This document shows, piece by piece, positions 43,217-52,432 of a stretch of DNA of 64,000 nucleotides. Source of the DNA: Kordia periserrulae (GTDB taxonomy: Bacteria > Bacteroidota > Bacteroidia > Flavobacteriales > Flavobacteriaceae); NCBI RefSeq assembly GCF_003054265.1, contig NZ_QBKT01000014.1, forward strand, positions 1-64,000, written 5' to 3'. Below the pieces are notes generated by a model. That model ran no database searches. It was given only the letters and a program-made list of their open reading frames with translations, and had not been told where the DNA came from. The translations under genes and the position numbers were made by a program. How positions within the stretch are numbered: position 1 is the stretch's first letter; the number at the start of each line of letters is the position of its first letter.

Positions 43217-44671
43217 ATGAAAAAAATAGTTGTAATCGCAGTTGTTGTAACCATCTTGTTGGGTTGTGGAGAGCAACAAAAATCTAATAAAATACAAGAA
43301 CCGAAAGGAACCGAAAATGTCGCCTATAAATGGGGAGCCATGGCACTCACCGCTACGGCAAACGACACGGAACGCTTTAAACCAAGACCAACCATTACTT
43401 CTCGCTATTTGGGATTAATCTTTGTGGCAGTTTTTGATGCTTGGTCGCGATACGATGACAACGCAATTCCTGTATATTTAAAAAATGTTGAGAGAAGACC
43501 GCAAAACGAGCAGTCGCTAAAAAATAAAGAAATCGCGATTAGTTATGCGGCATTTCGTGCCATGAATGAATACTATTACACTGATAAAACACTTTTTGAA
43601 GATTTTATGCGCCAGTTAGGACTCGATCCTAGTAATGAAAGTTTAGATCCTACGACTCCAGAAGGTATTGGTAATTTGGCGGCTAAAGCTGTCATTGAAG
43701 CGCGAAAAGGTGATGGAGCCAATCAATACGGAGAAGAAAAAAATTCTAATGGAACGCCGTATTTTAATTATGTAGGGTACGAACCTATCAATTCTGCGGA
43801 TGCGAACGTGGATGCCAATCGTTGGCAACCCAAATATTTCTCAGATGGCAAAGGAGGAAAATTTGCGCCTGGCTGTTTAACGCCTTTTTGGGATAACGTA
43901 CAACCAATCGCTCTGAAATCTGCAGATCAATTCAGACCTGGTCCACCACCATTGATAGGCTCCAAACAATTGGAAGAAGAAGTACAAGAAGTCATTGAAC
44001 TACAAGCCAATTTAACCGATTATGAAAAAGCATTGGTCGAATTTATGAGAGATGGACCACAATCTGTACAACAAGCGGGACACTGGCTAAAATTTGCACA
44101 AGATGTGTCACGAAGAGATCAACATACGTTGGATGAAGATGTGAAAATGTATTTTTACAATCAAGTTGTAGCCATGGATGCCTTTATTGCTTCTTGGGAT
44201 GCTAAAATGCATTATGACTATGCCAGACCGTACGCATTGGTGCACGAATATTACAAAAATCAAAAAATAAAAGCTTGGGGCGGTGAAGGAAAAGGCATCA
44301 TTGAGTTGGATGGGACGCAATGGAGACCGTATTCGCCAGACACCTTTTTATGTCCGCCATTTCCAAGTTATGTTTCTGGGCATAGTACCATTAGTGGTGG
44401 ATGTGCAGAAGCCTTAAAACTATGGACAGGAAGTGACGAATTTGGTTCTTCTGCCGAACTAGTTGCCGGCGCCATGACGGAACCTCATAACTTAGGAGAT
44501 ACCATCACCTTACAATTTCCAACATTTACAGAAACCGCCGAAATGGCAGGAATTTCAAGAGTATTAGGAGGCTATCATATTCAAGCCGATAATGTGGCGG
44601 GACTCGAATTAGGAAGAAATGTAGCCAAAGAAGCTTGGAAATTTTACAAAGAGCATGTGGGAGAAAAGTAA
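43217..44671 (+). CDS. Vanadium haloperoxidase-type lipoprotein
   Basis: The protein has 484 residues. A lipoprotein signal ends ILLGC (Cys 17). The helical body carries the vanadate-binding marks: KMHYDYARP near residue 330 (K and RP pattern), PSYVSGHST near 382-390 and SRVLGGYHIQADN near 447. These are the residues of vanadium-dependent haloperoxidases and of the related PAP2 acid phosphatases. The family oxidises halides with hydrogen peroxide; some members are phosphatases, so activity is not assured. Its cell-surface location fits marine life. It is monocistronic. Confidence 0.85.
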   Translation: MKKIVVIAVVVTILLGCGEQQKSNKIQEPKGTENVAYKWGAMALTATANDTERFKPRPTITSRYLGLIFVAVFDAWSRYDDNAIPVYLKNVERRPQNEQSLKNKEIAISYAAFRAMNEYYYTDKTLFEDFMRQLGLDPSNESLDPTTPEGIGNLAAKAVIEARKGDGANQYGEEKNSNGTPYFNYVGYEPINSADANVDANRWQPKYFSDGKGGKFAPGCLTPFWDNVQPIALKSADQFRPGPPPLIGSKQLEEEVQEVIELQANLTDYEKALVEFMRDGPQSVQQAGHWLKFAQDVSRRDQHTLDEDVKMYFYNQVVAMDAFIASWDAKMHYDYARPYALVHEYYKNQKIKAWGGEGKGIIELDGTQWRPYSPDTFLCPPFPSYVSGHSTISGGCAEALKLWTGSDEFGSSAELVAGAMTEPHNLGDTITLQFPTFTETAEMAGISRVLGGYHIQADNVAGLELGRNVAKEAWKFYKEHVGEK

Positions 44672-44793
44672 ATTGTAAAATAATAATGTGCAAGCTATCT
44701 TCTGCGAAAAACGGATTGTGAATCATTTATGAAATACAGTAGATTAACGTAAAACCCACAAAATAAATTTGTAAATTTGAAAAAATCACTGTT

Positions 44794-45027
44794 ATGGATT
44801 TACAAACAAGAAAACTGAATTTAATAGCATATCTTGCTCAATTACAAGATGAAAAGTTCATTGAAAAAATAGAAAAGTTTATTTTAAGAAAACAACAAAA
44901 TGAACCTGAATATAAGCCATTTACTGTTGAAGAGTTGATTCAAAGAATTGAAAAATCTGAGAGTGATTTCAAAAATGGAAAATTCAAAACTCAAGAGGAA
45001 TTAGAACAATCGTTCAGGGAATGGTAG
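44794..45027 (+). CDS. Antitoxin of a RelE/ParE system
   Basis: The protein has 77 residues, highly charged and helical, of the short antitoxin type seen before ParE-like toxins in Bacteroidetes (LIAYLAQLQDEKFIEKIEKF, then FTVEELIQRIEKSESDF). It lacks a classic ribbon-helix-helix, so DNA binding is not certain. The stop is four bases before the toxin start. The pair is convincing as a unit. Confidence 0.75.
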   Translation: MDLQTRKLNLIAYLAQLQDEKFIEKIEKFILRKQQNEPEYKPFTVEELIQRIEKSESDFKNGKFKTQEELEQSFREW

Positions 45028-45031
45028 TACT

Positions 45032-45352
45032 ATGAAAATAATTTGGACTGATTTCGCTATCAAAAATCTTAAAGATATATTTGATTATTACTCAAATAAG
45101 GTCTCAAAAAAAATAGCTCTAAAAATAAGATCACAAATACTTAATTCAACTTATCAACTTTTAAATAATCCTGAATCTGGTCAATTAGAATCAAATCTAG
45201 TAAAATTAAAACAAAACCACAGATACCTAGTTAGCGGAAATTACAAGATAATATATCGTGTAAGCCACAATCAAATCATCATAAATGACGTTTTCGATAC
45301 TAGACAAAATCCTAGTAAAATGAACAAAGAGAGCCGTGATGAAAATAATTGA
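45032..45352 (+). CDS. RelE/ParE-family toxin
   Basis: The protein has 106 residues with the RelE/ParE fold pattern: MKIIWTDFAIKNLKDIFDYY at the start, LLNNPESGQLES in the middle and YLVSGNYKIIYRV with IINDVFDTRQNP at the end. ParE members poison gyrase and RelE members cut mRNA; the Arg-rich RelE site is not clear, so ParE-like activity is the better guess. It is coupled to the antitoxin just upstream. AT-rich, and probably acquired. Confidence 0.82.
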   Translation: MKIIWTDFAIKNLKDIFDYYSNKVSKKIALKIRSQILNSTYQLLNNPESGQLESNLVKLKQNHRYLVSGNYKIIYRVSHNQIIINDVFDTRQNPSKMNKESRDENN

Positions 45353-45530
45353 CTTACTCTTTGGCTACAGCTATAAATAGTACATAGAAATCATCTTGAC
45401 TTTTCCTATTTCCTAAAAAAAAACAGTTCTCCAATTTTCCAACAACTTTCATACTTCCCTTTCGTAATTCCAAATATTTACTATTTTAGACAATTAAGGG
45501 ACGAACTATAACTTTTGGACTACTACTTAC

Positions 45531-47762
45531 ATGGAAAACACACCCAAATCTGGTATTCAGGGATTGATTGAAAATTGGCAAAGTGATTTAATTGCAGCAG
45601 TAAGTGTCGCGCTAATTGCGTTACCGCTTTCATTAGGAATTGCCTTAGCAGCAGGCGCACCAGCAATGTCTGGTATCTTTTCAGCCATTGTGGGTGGAGT
45701 GGTAACTACATTGTACCGCGGTGGACATATATCCATCAACGGACCCGCCAAAGGAGTAATTGGAGTCATCCTTTTGGGAATTGCCATCATGGACGATGGT
45801 TCAGGACAAGCGTTTAATTATGTATTGGCGGCTGTTGTGGTGTCTGGTGTGCTTCAAATGCTATTGGGTATCTTAAAATTAGGGCGACTGGCAGATATTT
45901 TCCATTCTTCCGTAATTCACGGTATTTTGGCAGCAATTGGCATCATCATATTTGCAAAACAAATTCATGTAGCTATGGGCACGCACTCTGAGAGTCCAAG
46001 CATTATACAAAACTTGGTTGATGCCGTCGTATACCTACCACAAGCCAATCCGTTTGTAGTCATAATTGCCTTGACAGGATTGCTTTTATTATTATTTCAG
46101 TCTAAAATTAGCAATCGCTTTTTTCATTTATTACCTGCGCCCATGTGGGTGATTGCGCTTTCCATTCCCTTTGTGTATGCGTTTAATTTCTTTGATGAAC
46201 AAACACTGTCATTCTTTGGAAAAGCCTATGAAGTAGGTCCAAATTTATTATTGGACATTCCAGATACGATAACGGATTCCATCATTCATCCCAACTTTGG
46301 CAAAATACATACAATTGAATTCTGGACGACCGTATTTTCTATGTTAATCATTACAAGTATTGAATCCCTAGCCATTGCAAAAGCAGTAGACAAGATTGAT
46401 CCGTACGGACGAAAAACAGATTTGAATAAAGATTTAACAGGAATCGGATTGAGTACTGCAGTGGCGGGTTGTATTGGAGGTTTGCCAATTATTGCGGTAA
46501 TTATTCGAAGTACGGTAAATATTCATAATGGCGCTAAAACGAAATGGTCTAACATGTATCAAGGACTCTTGTTGTTGCTTTTTATTTTGGTATTGAGTCC
46601 AATCATGACGCAAGTGCCACTGTGTGCGTTTGCCATTTTACTGGTATATACAGGGTTTAAATTAGCATCACCTTCGGTATTTAAACAAATTTACAATCAA
46701 GGAACGGAGCAACTCATATTCTTTGTGGGAACCATGATTTTAACCCTATATACCAATTTGTTAATTGGATTGCTTGGCGGATTGGTCTTGGCACTCGTAG
46801 TTCACATGTTGTTGGCACGACTACCGATTCCAGAATTTTTCAAAATGGTGTACAAATCGCGCACAAGATTGATACAACTTCCAGACAATAGTTACGATTT
46901 AAAAATTAGAGGAATTGCAAATTTTCTTGGGATTATAAAGGTAGATAAACTAGTCGCGCAAATTCCTGCTGGTGCCAATGTCAATATCGATTTATCAGAA
47001 ACCAGACTTGTAGGCATTACCTACATGGACTATTTGGTAGAATACTTAAAAACACAAAGAGCTACGGGCGCAGAAGTTTTTATCACAGGATTGGACTCGC
47101 ATGTGTCTTCATCAACGCACAACAGAGCGTTAAAACTTAGTTTGACAAGTGCTACCAAATTATCGCATCGACAAAAACGCTTGCGAAACTTAGCCACTGA
47201 AAAAGGATATCAATACACAAGTCAAGTAGATTGGAATACGACCTATTTAAAGAAATTTCACTTTTTTGAAATCAGACCCATTGAGCGAAAATACAATTGT
47301 TTAAAAGGTTCTTTTGATGAGGTAGATATGTCTTGGGAAATTGCGGATGTCACCTTCAATGAAGGGCAAGCGTTTACCGCAGAAACCTTTAACACTACCC
47401 TAATGATTTTAAAACTCAACACCAAAATACCTGTGTTTACGATGGAAAAAGAAGCGGTATTGGAAAAATTATTCGACCGCGTCATGGCATTTACAGGCTA
47501 TAAAGACATTGATTTTGAGATATATCCCGATTTTTCTAAAAAATTCCTCTTAATGGGGAATAATGAAGCGGAAATTCGCTCCTTTTTTACAGAAGACATC
47601 ATTCGCTTTTTCGAAAACCATCAAATTTACCATTTAGAAAGCAATGGCGAAGCACTCATCATTTTCGACAAAATCAAACTCGCACGAACCGACGAAACCA
47701 TTGAATTTATTGAATATGGTAAAAAATTAGCGAAACTGTTGGATGCGAAGCTTACATCGTAA
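45531..47762 (+). CDS. SulP family anion transporter with STAS and extended C-terminus
   Basis: The protein has 743 residues. About twelve helices form the SulP transport domain (10-440; IALPLSLGIALAAGAPAMSG and GHISINGPAKGVIGVILLG near the N-terminus). A STAS domain follows (about 445-545; IPAGANVNIDLSETRLVG). The final ~190 residues are a further mixed alpha/beta region rarely seen in single-domain SulP proteins. SulP transporters move sulfate, bicarbonate or other anions. No carbonic anhydrase or sulfate genes adjoin. Confidence 0.92.
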   Translation: MENTPKSGIQGLIENWQSDLIAAVSVALIALPLSLGIALAAGAPAMSGIFSAIVGGVVTTLYRGGHISINGPAKGVIGVILLGIAIMDDGSGQAFNYVLAAVVVSGVLQMLLGILKLGRLADIFHSSVIHGILAAIGIIIFAKQIHVAMGTHSESPSIIQNLVDAVVYLPQANPFVVIIALTGLLLLLFQSKISNRFFHLLPAPMWVIALSIPFVYAFNFFDEQTLSFFGKAYEVGPNLLLDIPDTITDSIIHPNFGKIHTIEFWTTVFSMLIITSIESLAIAKAVDKIDPYGRKTDLNKDLTGIGLSTAVAGCIGGLPIIAVIIRSTVNIHNGAKTKWSNMYQGLLLLLFILVLSPIMTQVPLCAFAILLVYTGFKLASPSVFKQIYNQGTEQLIFFVGTMILTLYTNLLIGLLGGLVLALVVHMLLARLPIPEFFKMVYKSRTRLIQLPDNSYDLKIRGIANFLGIIKVDKLVAQIPAGANVNIDLSETRLVGITYMDYLVEYLKTQRATGAEVFITGLDSHVSSSTHNRALKLSLTSATKLSHRQKRLRNLATEKGYQYTSQVDWNTTYLKKFHFFEIRPIERKYNCLKGSFDEVDMSWEIADVTFNEGQAFTAETFNTTLMILKLNTKIPVFTMEKEAVLEKLFDRVMAFTGYKDIDFEIYPDFSKKFLLMGNNEAEIRSFFTEDIIRFFENHQIYHLESNGEALIIFDKIKLARTDETIEFIEYGKKLAKLLDAKLTS

Positions 47763-47886
47763 GTAGCTAATTATCTTTGCTCCTATTTTTACGTGGCTAA
47801 CTTGTCATCCTGCACTTGCATTGAGCGTAGTCGAAATGTAGGTAGGAATTTAATCTTGTCACTAATTATTTTCCTAAATTACGGGA
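47763..47886. other. Gap upstream of second cassette block
   Basis: No gene is present. It contains a TTGAGCGTAGTCGAAATG-type motif (47820-47838) of the repeat family common in Bacteroidetes, then runs into the type E boundary site. Confidence 0.5.
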
Positions 47887-48012
47887 AACCACATTGCATA
47901 TGTGTAAGTTTTGTTTTACATTTATAAAAAATAATGTGAGGCTTATATAAAATTAGTTCCTGTTATTTACCATATTTAGTATAAAAACAGGAATTCCGTA
48001 TATACATACGTT
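47887..48012 (+). repeat. 126-bp cassette-boundary site, type E, copy 3
   Basis: It has the same 126-bp length and order as the copies at 30407 and 36336, running from AAC to GTT. It opens a second, smaller cassette-like block holding the genes at 48064 and 48471. Confidence 0.6.
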
Positions 48013-48063
48013 GTGCAACATACAAAAGAAACATTGTGACTGATATTAACCAACTAATATATT

Positions 48064-48450
48064 ATGAGCGAAGAACAAAAGAAAAAACCACTCTTCATCC
48101 AAACCCTTGAGTTATTATTTATACTCACTCTACTATTATCCTTCGTTGATTTACCTTGGATATATCCAGATGAGTTTATTTGGCATCAAAGATTAATACT
48201 TCCCGGAATAATTTTTCTTGTGAGAATATTATATGGACTAAATGACATCGGAATTGCCATTGCCGCATCACTGACATTTCTAAATTCTATCGGAGTAAAT
48301 GGACTTCCAGCAATAGCACTTTTCTTGTTAGTAATCGTTGGCATTATGAATATTTTTAGTGCAGACAGTTTATGGGCGAATGCCTTTAAAATAATAGGAG
48401 GATTTACAACTGGTAGTTTTGCTCAAAAAGCAGTGCCAAAAAAAAGATAA
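48064..48450 (+). CDS. Small membrane protein of unknown function
   Basis: The protein has 128 residues with four hydrophobic helices (about 12-30, 40-58, 62-95 and 100-118) and a basic C-terminus. No family is recognised. It lies 20 bases before the purine permease gene and is probably co-transcribed with it. Being in the unit that begins GTTGTGCAAC (48010), both genes may form one cassette. Confidence 0.6.
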   Translation: MSEEQKKKPLFIQTLELLFILTLLLSFVDLPWIYPDEFIWHQRLILPGIIFLVRILYGLNDIGIAIAASLTFLNSIGVNGLPAIALFLLVIVGIMNIFSADSLWANAFKIIGGFTTGSFAQKAVPKKR

Positions 48451-48470
48451 AAAACTAAACAATTTAAAAA

Positions 48471-49814
48471 ATGAAAAACAAAATTGACAAATACTTTAAA
48501 ATCAAAGAGAAAGGCTCTACAATTAATACTGAACTATTAGCTGGACTTTCTACGTTTATGAGTTTAGCCTATATAGTCGTGGTTAATCCCGCAATATTGT
48601 CTGAGGGTGGTATTAATAAGAGTGCTGTATTCTTTGCAACAATAGCAGTATCAGGAATTTTTACAATTATTATGGGTCTGAAAGCAAAGTTGCCATTTGC
48701 ACTTGCACCTGGTCTTGAAATGGATGCATACGTTGCATTTTATATTGTGGCAGTTTTAGGCTTCTCTTGGCAACAAGGTTTAGCAATTGTTTTCTATTCT
48801 ACTCTAATATTTTTTATTTTATCGATAGTTGGGTTAAGAGGTAAAATTGTAGACAGTATTCCAAATAACATGAAACACACCCTTGCTGCAAGTGTTGGAA
48901 TGTTTTTAATAATGATTGGTTTTAAGATTTCTAATATGGTAGCATTTGAAGGTGCAACACCAATTGGAATAGGAGATTTAACTGGTCAAGGAGCAATTAC
49001 ATTATATATTGGCTTAGCTGTTATAATTTTATTAGAGAAAATTCTAAAATTTAAAGCATCGATTTTAATAAGCATTATAGTTATGGCAGTTTATGCTAAT
49101 TATGTAGGTCTTGCAGATGATATGCAAGGTGCGGAATTGTCAATGGAAATGTTCTCTGCGATTGGCTCATTTTGGACAGGATTAGATGTCATACTCGACC
49201 CTCGTTCTTGGGCACCAATACTTATACTTTTTCTTGTTGATTTCTATGGTAGTGTGGCGAAAATTATTGGGCTTACAGTAGGCACTAATATTTTTCCAGA
49301 AAAAGGGAGTGAAGATAAAAAAATAAAAGGTGGACTTATGGTTGACGGATTTGCAGCTTTAACAAGTCCTATAGTTGGAACAAGTAGTGTAACGACATTT
49401 GTAGAAAGTAGTGTTGGCATCAAAGAAGGTGGTAGAACAGGACTTACTGCTGTAGTAATAGGAGTACTATTATTAGCCTGTTTATTATTAACACCATTAA
49501 TCAAATTCGTACCAGTTGTTGCAACTTCATCTGCTTTGATTTGGGTTGGTTTATGGTTAATGCCTAAAGGTATGATTAAAATATTTTCAGACAATACAGA
49601 AATATGGGATAGATTTAAAACAATTGACAAAGTAATTTTATGTTTAATGCTTTTAGTTGTAGTTTTATCATTTTCGCTTCAATATGCACTTATAATTGGT
49701 TATGGAGGCTATGTAGTAAAACAAATTATAGATAAGGACAAAAAACCAAATGTATATTTAATTGCTTCACTTGTGGTTTTGATAATTGGAACTGTTGCTC
49801 AATGGTTAACCTGA
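48471..49814 (+). CDS. NCS2 (AzgA-type) purine permease
   Basis: The protein has 447 residues, 12-14 helices. Family marks: ELLAGLSTFMSLAYIVVVNP, FALAPGLEMDAYVAFYIV, FLVDFYGSVAKIIGLTVG and TSPIVGTSSVTTFVESSVGI. AzgA-type proteins import adenine, guanine or hypoxanthine with protons. The substrate position usually glutamine or glutamate in the GLE segment is present (E83). The gene sits inside an element-bounded block, so purine uptake seems to travel with it; co-transcription with the membrane protein gene before it is likely. Confidence 0.88.
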   Translation: MKNKIDKYFKIKEKGSTINTELLAGLSTFMSLAYIVVVNPAILSEGGINKSAVFFATIAVSGIFTIIMGLKAKLPFALAPGLEMDAYVAFYIVAVLGFSWQQGLAIVFYSTLIFFILSIVGLRGKIVDSIPNNMKHTLAASVGMFLIMIGFKISNMVAFEGATPIGIGDLTGQGAITLYIGLAVIILLEKILKFKASILISIIVMAVYANYVGLADDMQGAELSMEMFSAIGSFWTGLDVILDPRSWAPILILFLVDFYGSVAKIIGLTVGTNIFPEKGSEDKKIKGGLMVDGFAALTSPIVGTSSVTTFVESSVGIKEGGRTGLTAVVIGVLLLACLLLTPLIKFVPVVATSSALIWVGLWLMPKGMIKIFSDNTEIWDRFKTIDKVILCLMLLVVVLSFSLQYALIIGYGGYVVKQIIDKDKKPNVYLIASLVVLIIGTVAQWLT

Positions 49815-49829
49815 TAATATAACATTAAA

Positions 49830-50056
49830 GTACGTTACACAACCCAATAATTCCACAAAAAACAAGGCATTCTTAGTACTTTTAAGAATGCCTTCCTTTT
49901 GAGTTTACCTATGGAATCCTAAAATTTGCACCGCTTAAAACTCAGCTATAGTGACCAAATAGTGACTTCATATTGAAAATAATCAAAGTAAGTGATTTTG
50001 CTTCACTTTTTGCCGTTGTTGAAATAAATTTCAAGTACTTTTTATCGAAACCACTC
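49830..50056. mobile_element. Non-coding element, copy 4 (right end lost)
   Basis: GTTACACAACCC (49834) and the terminator hairpin match the other copies; similarity ends at the stop of the convergent DUF5777 gene. The left junction reads AAC-N10-GTT (49821-49836), the same 16-base spacing as before copies 1-3. Confidence 0.6.
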
Positions 50057-50929
50057 TCATAACTGCAAAAAATAAACCGCCCCAAACCCAAAAAAGAAAT
50101 TCCCATCTTTAAAGTTAAAGTTTCGAGTGGTTTGCGTAATGAAAGTATCTTCTACAAAAAACGGATTGTTGGTCATTTTGAATTGTAATAACAACTTGCT
50201 GACTTCCCAATTGGTGCCCAAAGCAAACGCACCAAAGGTTTCGCGCGATTCCAATTCGTTGGCAACATAGTAATACTCAGAAACCAGCGATACATGATTG
50301 CTGACTTTGTAACGCGCACCAAATCCTACTGCAAAATGGTTGTGGTCGTCTTGTGGAAATCTGGAAGAGGTTCTGTGAATAAACGTCGGCGCGATTTGCG
50401 CAGAGAAATTTCGCGTAAACTTCTTGGCAATCAACACTTGTGAAGCAAATGCAAACTTATCACCTGAATCTGCGCGTTGTGTAATGCCGTTTAAACGTCG
50501 TGTTCGGTAGGTTGCCGTTTGTACTAAGGAAATACTGAGCGGCGTTGTGTTGTTGACGGTTTGTCGTAACAATCGGTATTTTAAATAGGTATCCACTACG
50601 CCATTCGGCGCCGAAGTTCCAAATCCGATGGTGAGTCTGTCGGAAATTCCGTAATCCAACCCGAAACGCGCCGACATTTTATCTGCGATAAACGAATTGC
50701 CACCGTAATTCGGAATGTTCCAGTAGCGCGACATAAACGAGATTTCCAAGGTATTTTTTTTGCGTGTTTCTACCGAATGTCCCACAGAAATGCGCGTTCC
50801 TTTGAAGGTTAACGACACATAATCGTCCATCAACAGTGATTCCGCATTGAGTTTGTCCAACAAATCCTGCGCCATCACTCCTGACGACAAACTTACAAAT
50901 ACGATAAACGCTAACAACTTACTTTTCAT
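50057..50929 (-). CDS. DUF5777 family beta-barrel outer-membrane protein
   Basis: The protein has 290 residues from the ATG at 50929; a longer frame upstream falls inside the YceI gene. A signal peptide (1-20) precedes alternating strands ending in a long barrel: SFMSRYWNIP, DRLTIGFGTSAP, YLKYRLLRQ and a final FGFGAVYFLQL. DUF5777 proteins are predicted outer-membrane barrels found with YceI and OB-fold genes in Bacteroidetes. It overlaps YceI by 11 bases and is last in a three-gene operon. Confidence 0.82.
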   Translation of the reverse strand: MKSKLLAFIVFVSLSSGVMAQDLLDKLNAESLLMDDYVSLTFKGTRISVGHSVETRKKNTLEISFMSRYWNIPNYGGNSFIADKMSARFGLDYGISDRLTIGFGTSAPNGVVDTYLKYRLLRQTVNNTTPLSISLVQTATYRTRRLNGITQRADSGDKFAFASQVLIAKKFTRNFSAQIAPTFIHRTSSRFPQDDHNHFAVGFGARYKVSNHVSLVSEYYYVANELESRETFGAFALGTNWEVSKLLLQFKMTNNPFFVEDTFITQTTRNFNFKDGNFFFGFGAVYFLQL

Positions 50930-51467
50930 ACGGCGCATAGGTAAAGTGAAACGTGACTTCAATTTTCTTCGAAATATTAGGCGACAGCAACGGCGGCACA
51001 TTAATATCATAATCGTCAATCAACACATCCAACGCTCCGGTAATGGTATATCCTGCGTCGGTTTTGGTGATAGTTGCTTTGATATCGATGGTTTTGGTGG
51101 TGTTTTTTAGCGTAAAATCGCCTCTAATAATGCGTGTTTGCGTCGCGATTTCTGAATCAAAATCGATAATTTTTCCGCTAAAGGTTGCTTTCGGATACAA
51201 ATCGGATTCAATATAACTTTCGTTGAAATGATCGCGCATGAGCGACTTTTCAAACACAAACGCACGCATCAAAATACTCACCGCAATTTCTTGAGAATAC
51301 GGATTGAACAAACTCAACACCTGATTGTTCTTCGCCTGAATATTTTCTACAGCAGTGTACGAGAAAAAAGTAACTTGTCCCTGACGCTCAATAAAATCGT
51401 TCGTTTGCGCAGAAACGTTACTGTAATACAAAAGACTAAAAAGTACAAAGAGTACAACTTTATTCAT
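50919..51467 (-). CDS. YceI-family periplasmic protein
   Basis: The protein has 182 residues from the ATG at 51467. The signal peptide ends NVSAQ. The lipocalin-like YceI fold is visible in GQVTFFSYTAVENIQAKN, SILMRAFVFEKSLMRDHFNE, PKATFSGKIIDF and FTLKNTTKTIDIKATI. These proteins bind isoprenoid or amphiphilic molecules in the periplasm. It is the middle gene of the operon, 10 bases after the OB-fold gene and overlapping DUF5777. Confidence 0.88.
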   Translation of the reverse strand: MNKVVLFVLFSLLYYSNVSAQTNDFIERQGQVTFFSYTAVENIQAKNNQVLSLFNPYSQEIAVSILMRAFVFEKSLMRDHFNESYIESDLYPKATFSGKIIDFDSEIATQTRIIRGDFTLKNTTKTIDIKATITKTDAGYTITGALDVLIDDYDINVPPLLSPNISKKIEVTFHFTYAPYEK

Positions 51468-51477
51468 ACAAAACTGC

Positions 51478-51894
51478 TTAAATGATAACACAATGCAACA
51501 AAATCACATCTAAGAGAAATCCTTTTAAAATTCCTTTCAATTTGATGTTTTGTCCCGCGTGAAGCTTTTTCACATCTGCATTTTGATCGGATTGCATTTC
51601 GCATAAAATATAGCTCGCATCCGAATCGCCTTTTAAAATTAAACTATATTTCCCGTCTTGAAAGGTAATATCTTTAATTTTTCCTTCAATCTCAATTGCT
51701 TTTTCAATAAAATCTTCCAGCTTTTGCTGTTTGTGTTGAAATTTTGCCAACAATTCATTCGTCGTAAATGATTCTTCCGTTTGTACAGTATTGGTATCTG
51801 CAATACCGCTGTTGACATATTGATACAAAAAAAACAAACTCAAACATAGTACGCAACTTATGACGGATATTTTATAGTATTTTATATTTTTCAT
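51478..51894 (-). CDS. Membrane-anchored OB-fold (tRNA_anti-like) protein
   Basis: The protein has 138 residues. One N-terminal helix (about 8-28) precedes a small OB-fold domain (about 65-135; IEIEGKIKDITFQDGKYSLI, then SYILCEMQSDQ and GQNIKLKGILKGF). It matches the tRNA_anti-like group found beside YceI and DUF5777 genes. It leads the operon. Function unknown; the periplasmic side is likely. Confidence 0.78.
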   Translation of the reverse strand: MKNIKYYKISVISCVLCLSLFFLYQYVNSGIADTNTVQTEESFTTNELLAKFQHKQQKLEDFIEKAIEIEGKIKDITFQDGKYSLILKGDSDASYILCEMQSDQNADVKKLHAGQNIKLKGILKGFLLDVILLHCVII

Positions 51895-52020
51895 GATATG
51901 ATGATTCTTTTATCAGTAATTGCATTCATTCAAACAAAAATTTATTTCTTTCAAAGGAAATTCCATTTTTTTGAGTTGAGTTCTTATAATTGACATAAAT
52001 CTAGTTTTCTATTTTCTTAT

Positions 52021-52230
52021 TCTTTGTTCGCCCAAAGAAAAGAAACAAAAGAAAGGGCGCTTTTCCAGAGGTGTTTTTAATTTTCTTTTATGGAAAATTA
52101 AAACCGAAATAATTTTTTCGAAATCTTACATTCACCATGCTCTATTTTGAGTTTTAAAGTTGATGAAATATTTCTTTTTCAAATCATGAAAAAATTTGTT
52201 GAAAAATTATTCCTACACTGCGGAAAAGAA
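52021..52230 (+). repeat. Dispersed long repeat, copy B
   Basis: It carries CGCCCAAAGAAAAGAAAC, CCAGAGGTGTTTTT, an AATTTTC/GAAAATT hairpin and the terminal ACACTGCGGAAAAGAA. Copy A's hairpin has AGTTTTTC/GAAAAACT instead, so pairing is kept while sequence changes. The rest of the gap (51895-52432) shows no gene. Confidence 0.75.
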
Positions 52231-52432
52231 CTCACTCTTCATTTGATTATTCTAAGTTCATTTTTATTTTGTAATTACCATATAAAAGTACTGTTTTCTG
52301 CAATGTCCTTTAAGTAGATTGTGTGTAAAGCGGAAAATAAACGCCTAAAAAGGAATATAAAATCGTTAGAAATAGCGGGAAAACCGAACGAAATAGTATT
52401 TTAGTGTGGTCAATACGAATTGAGAATACGCC

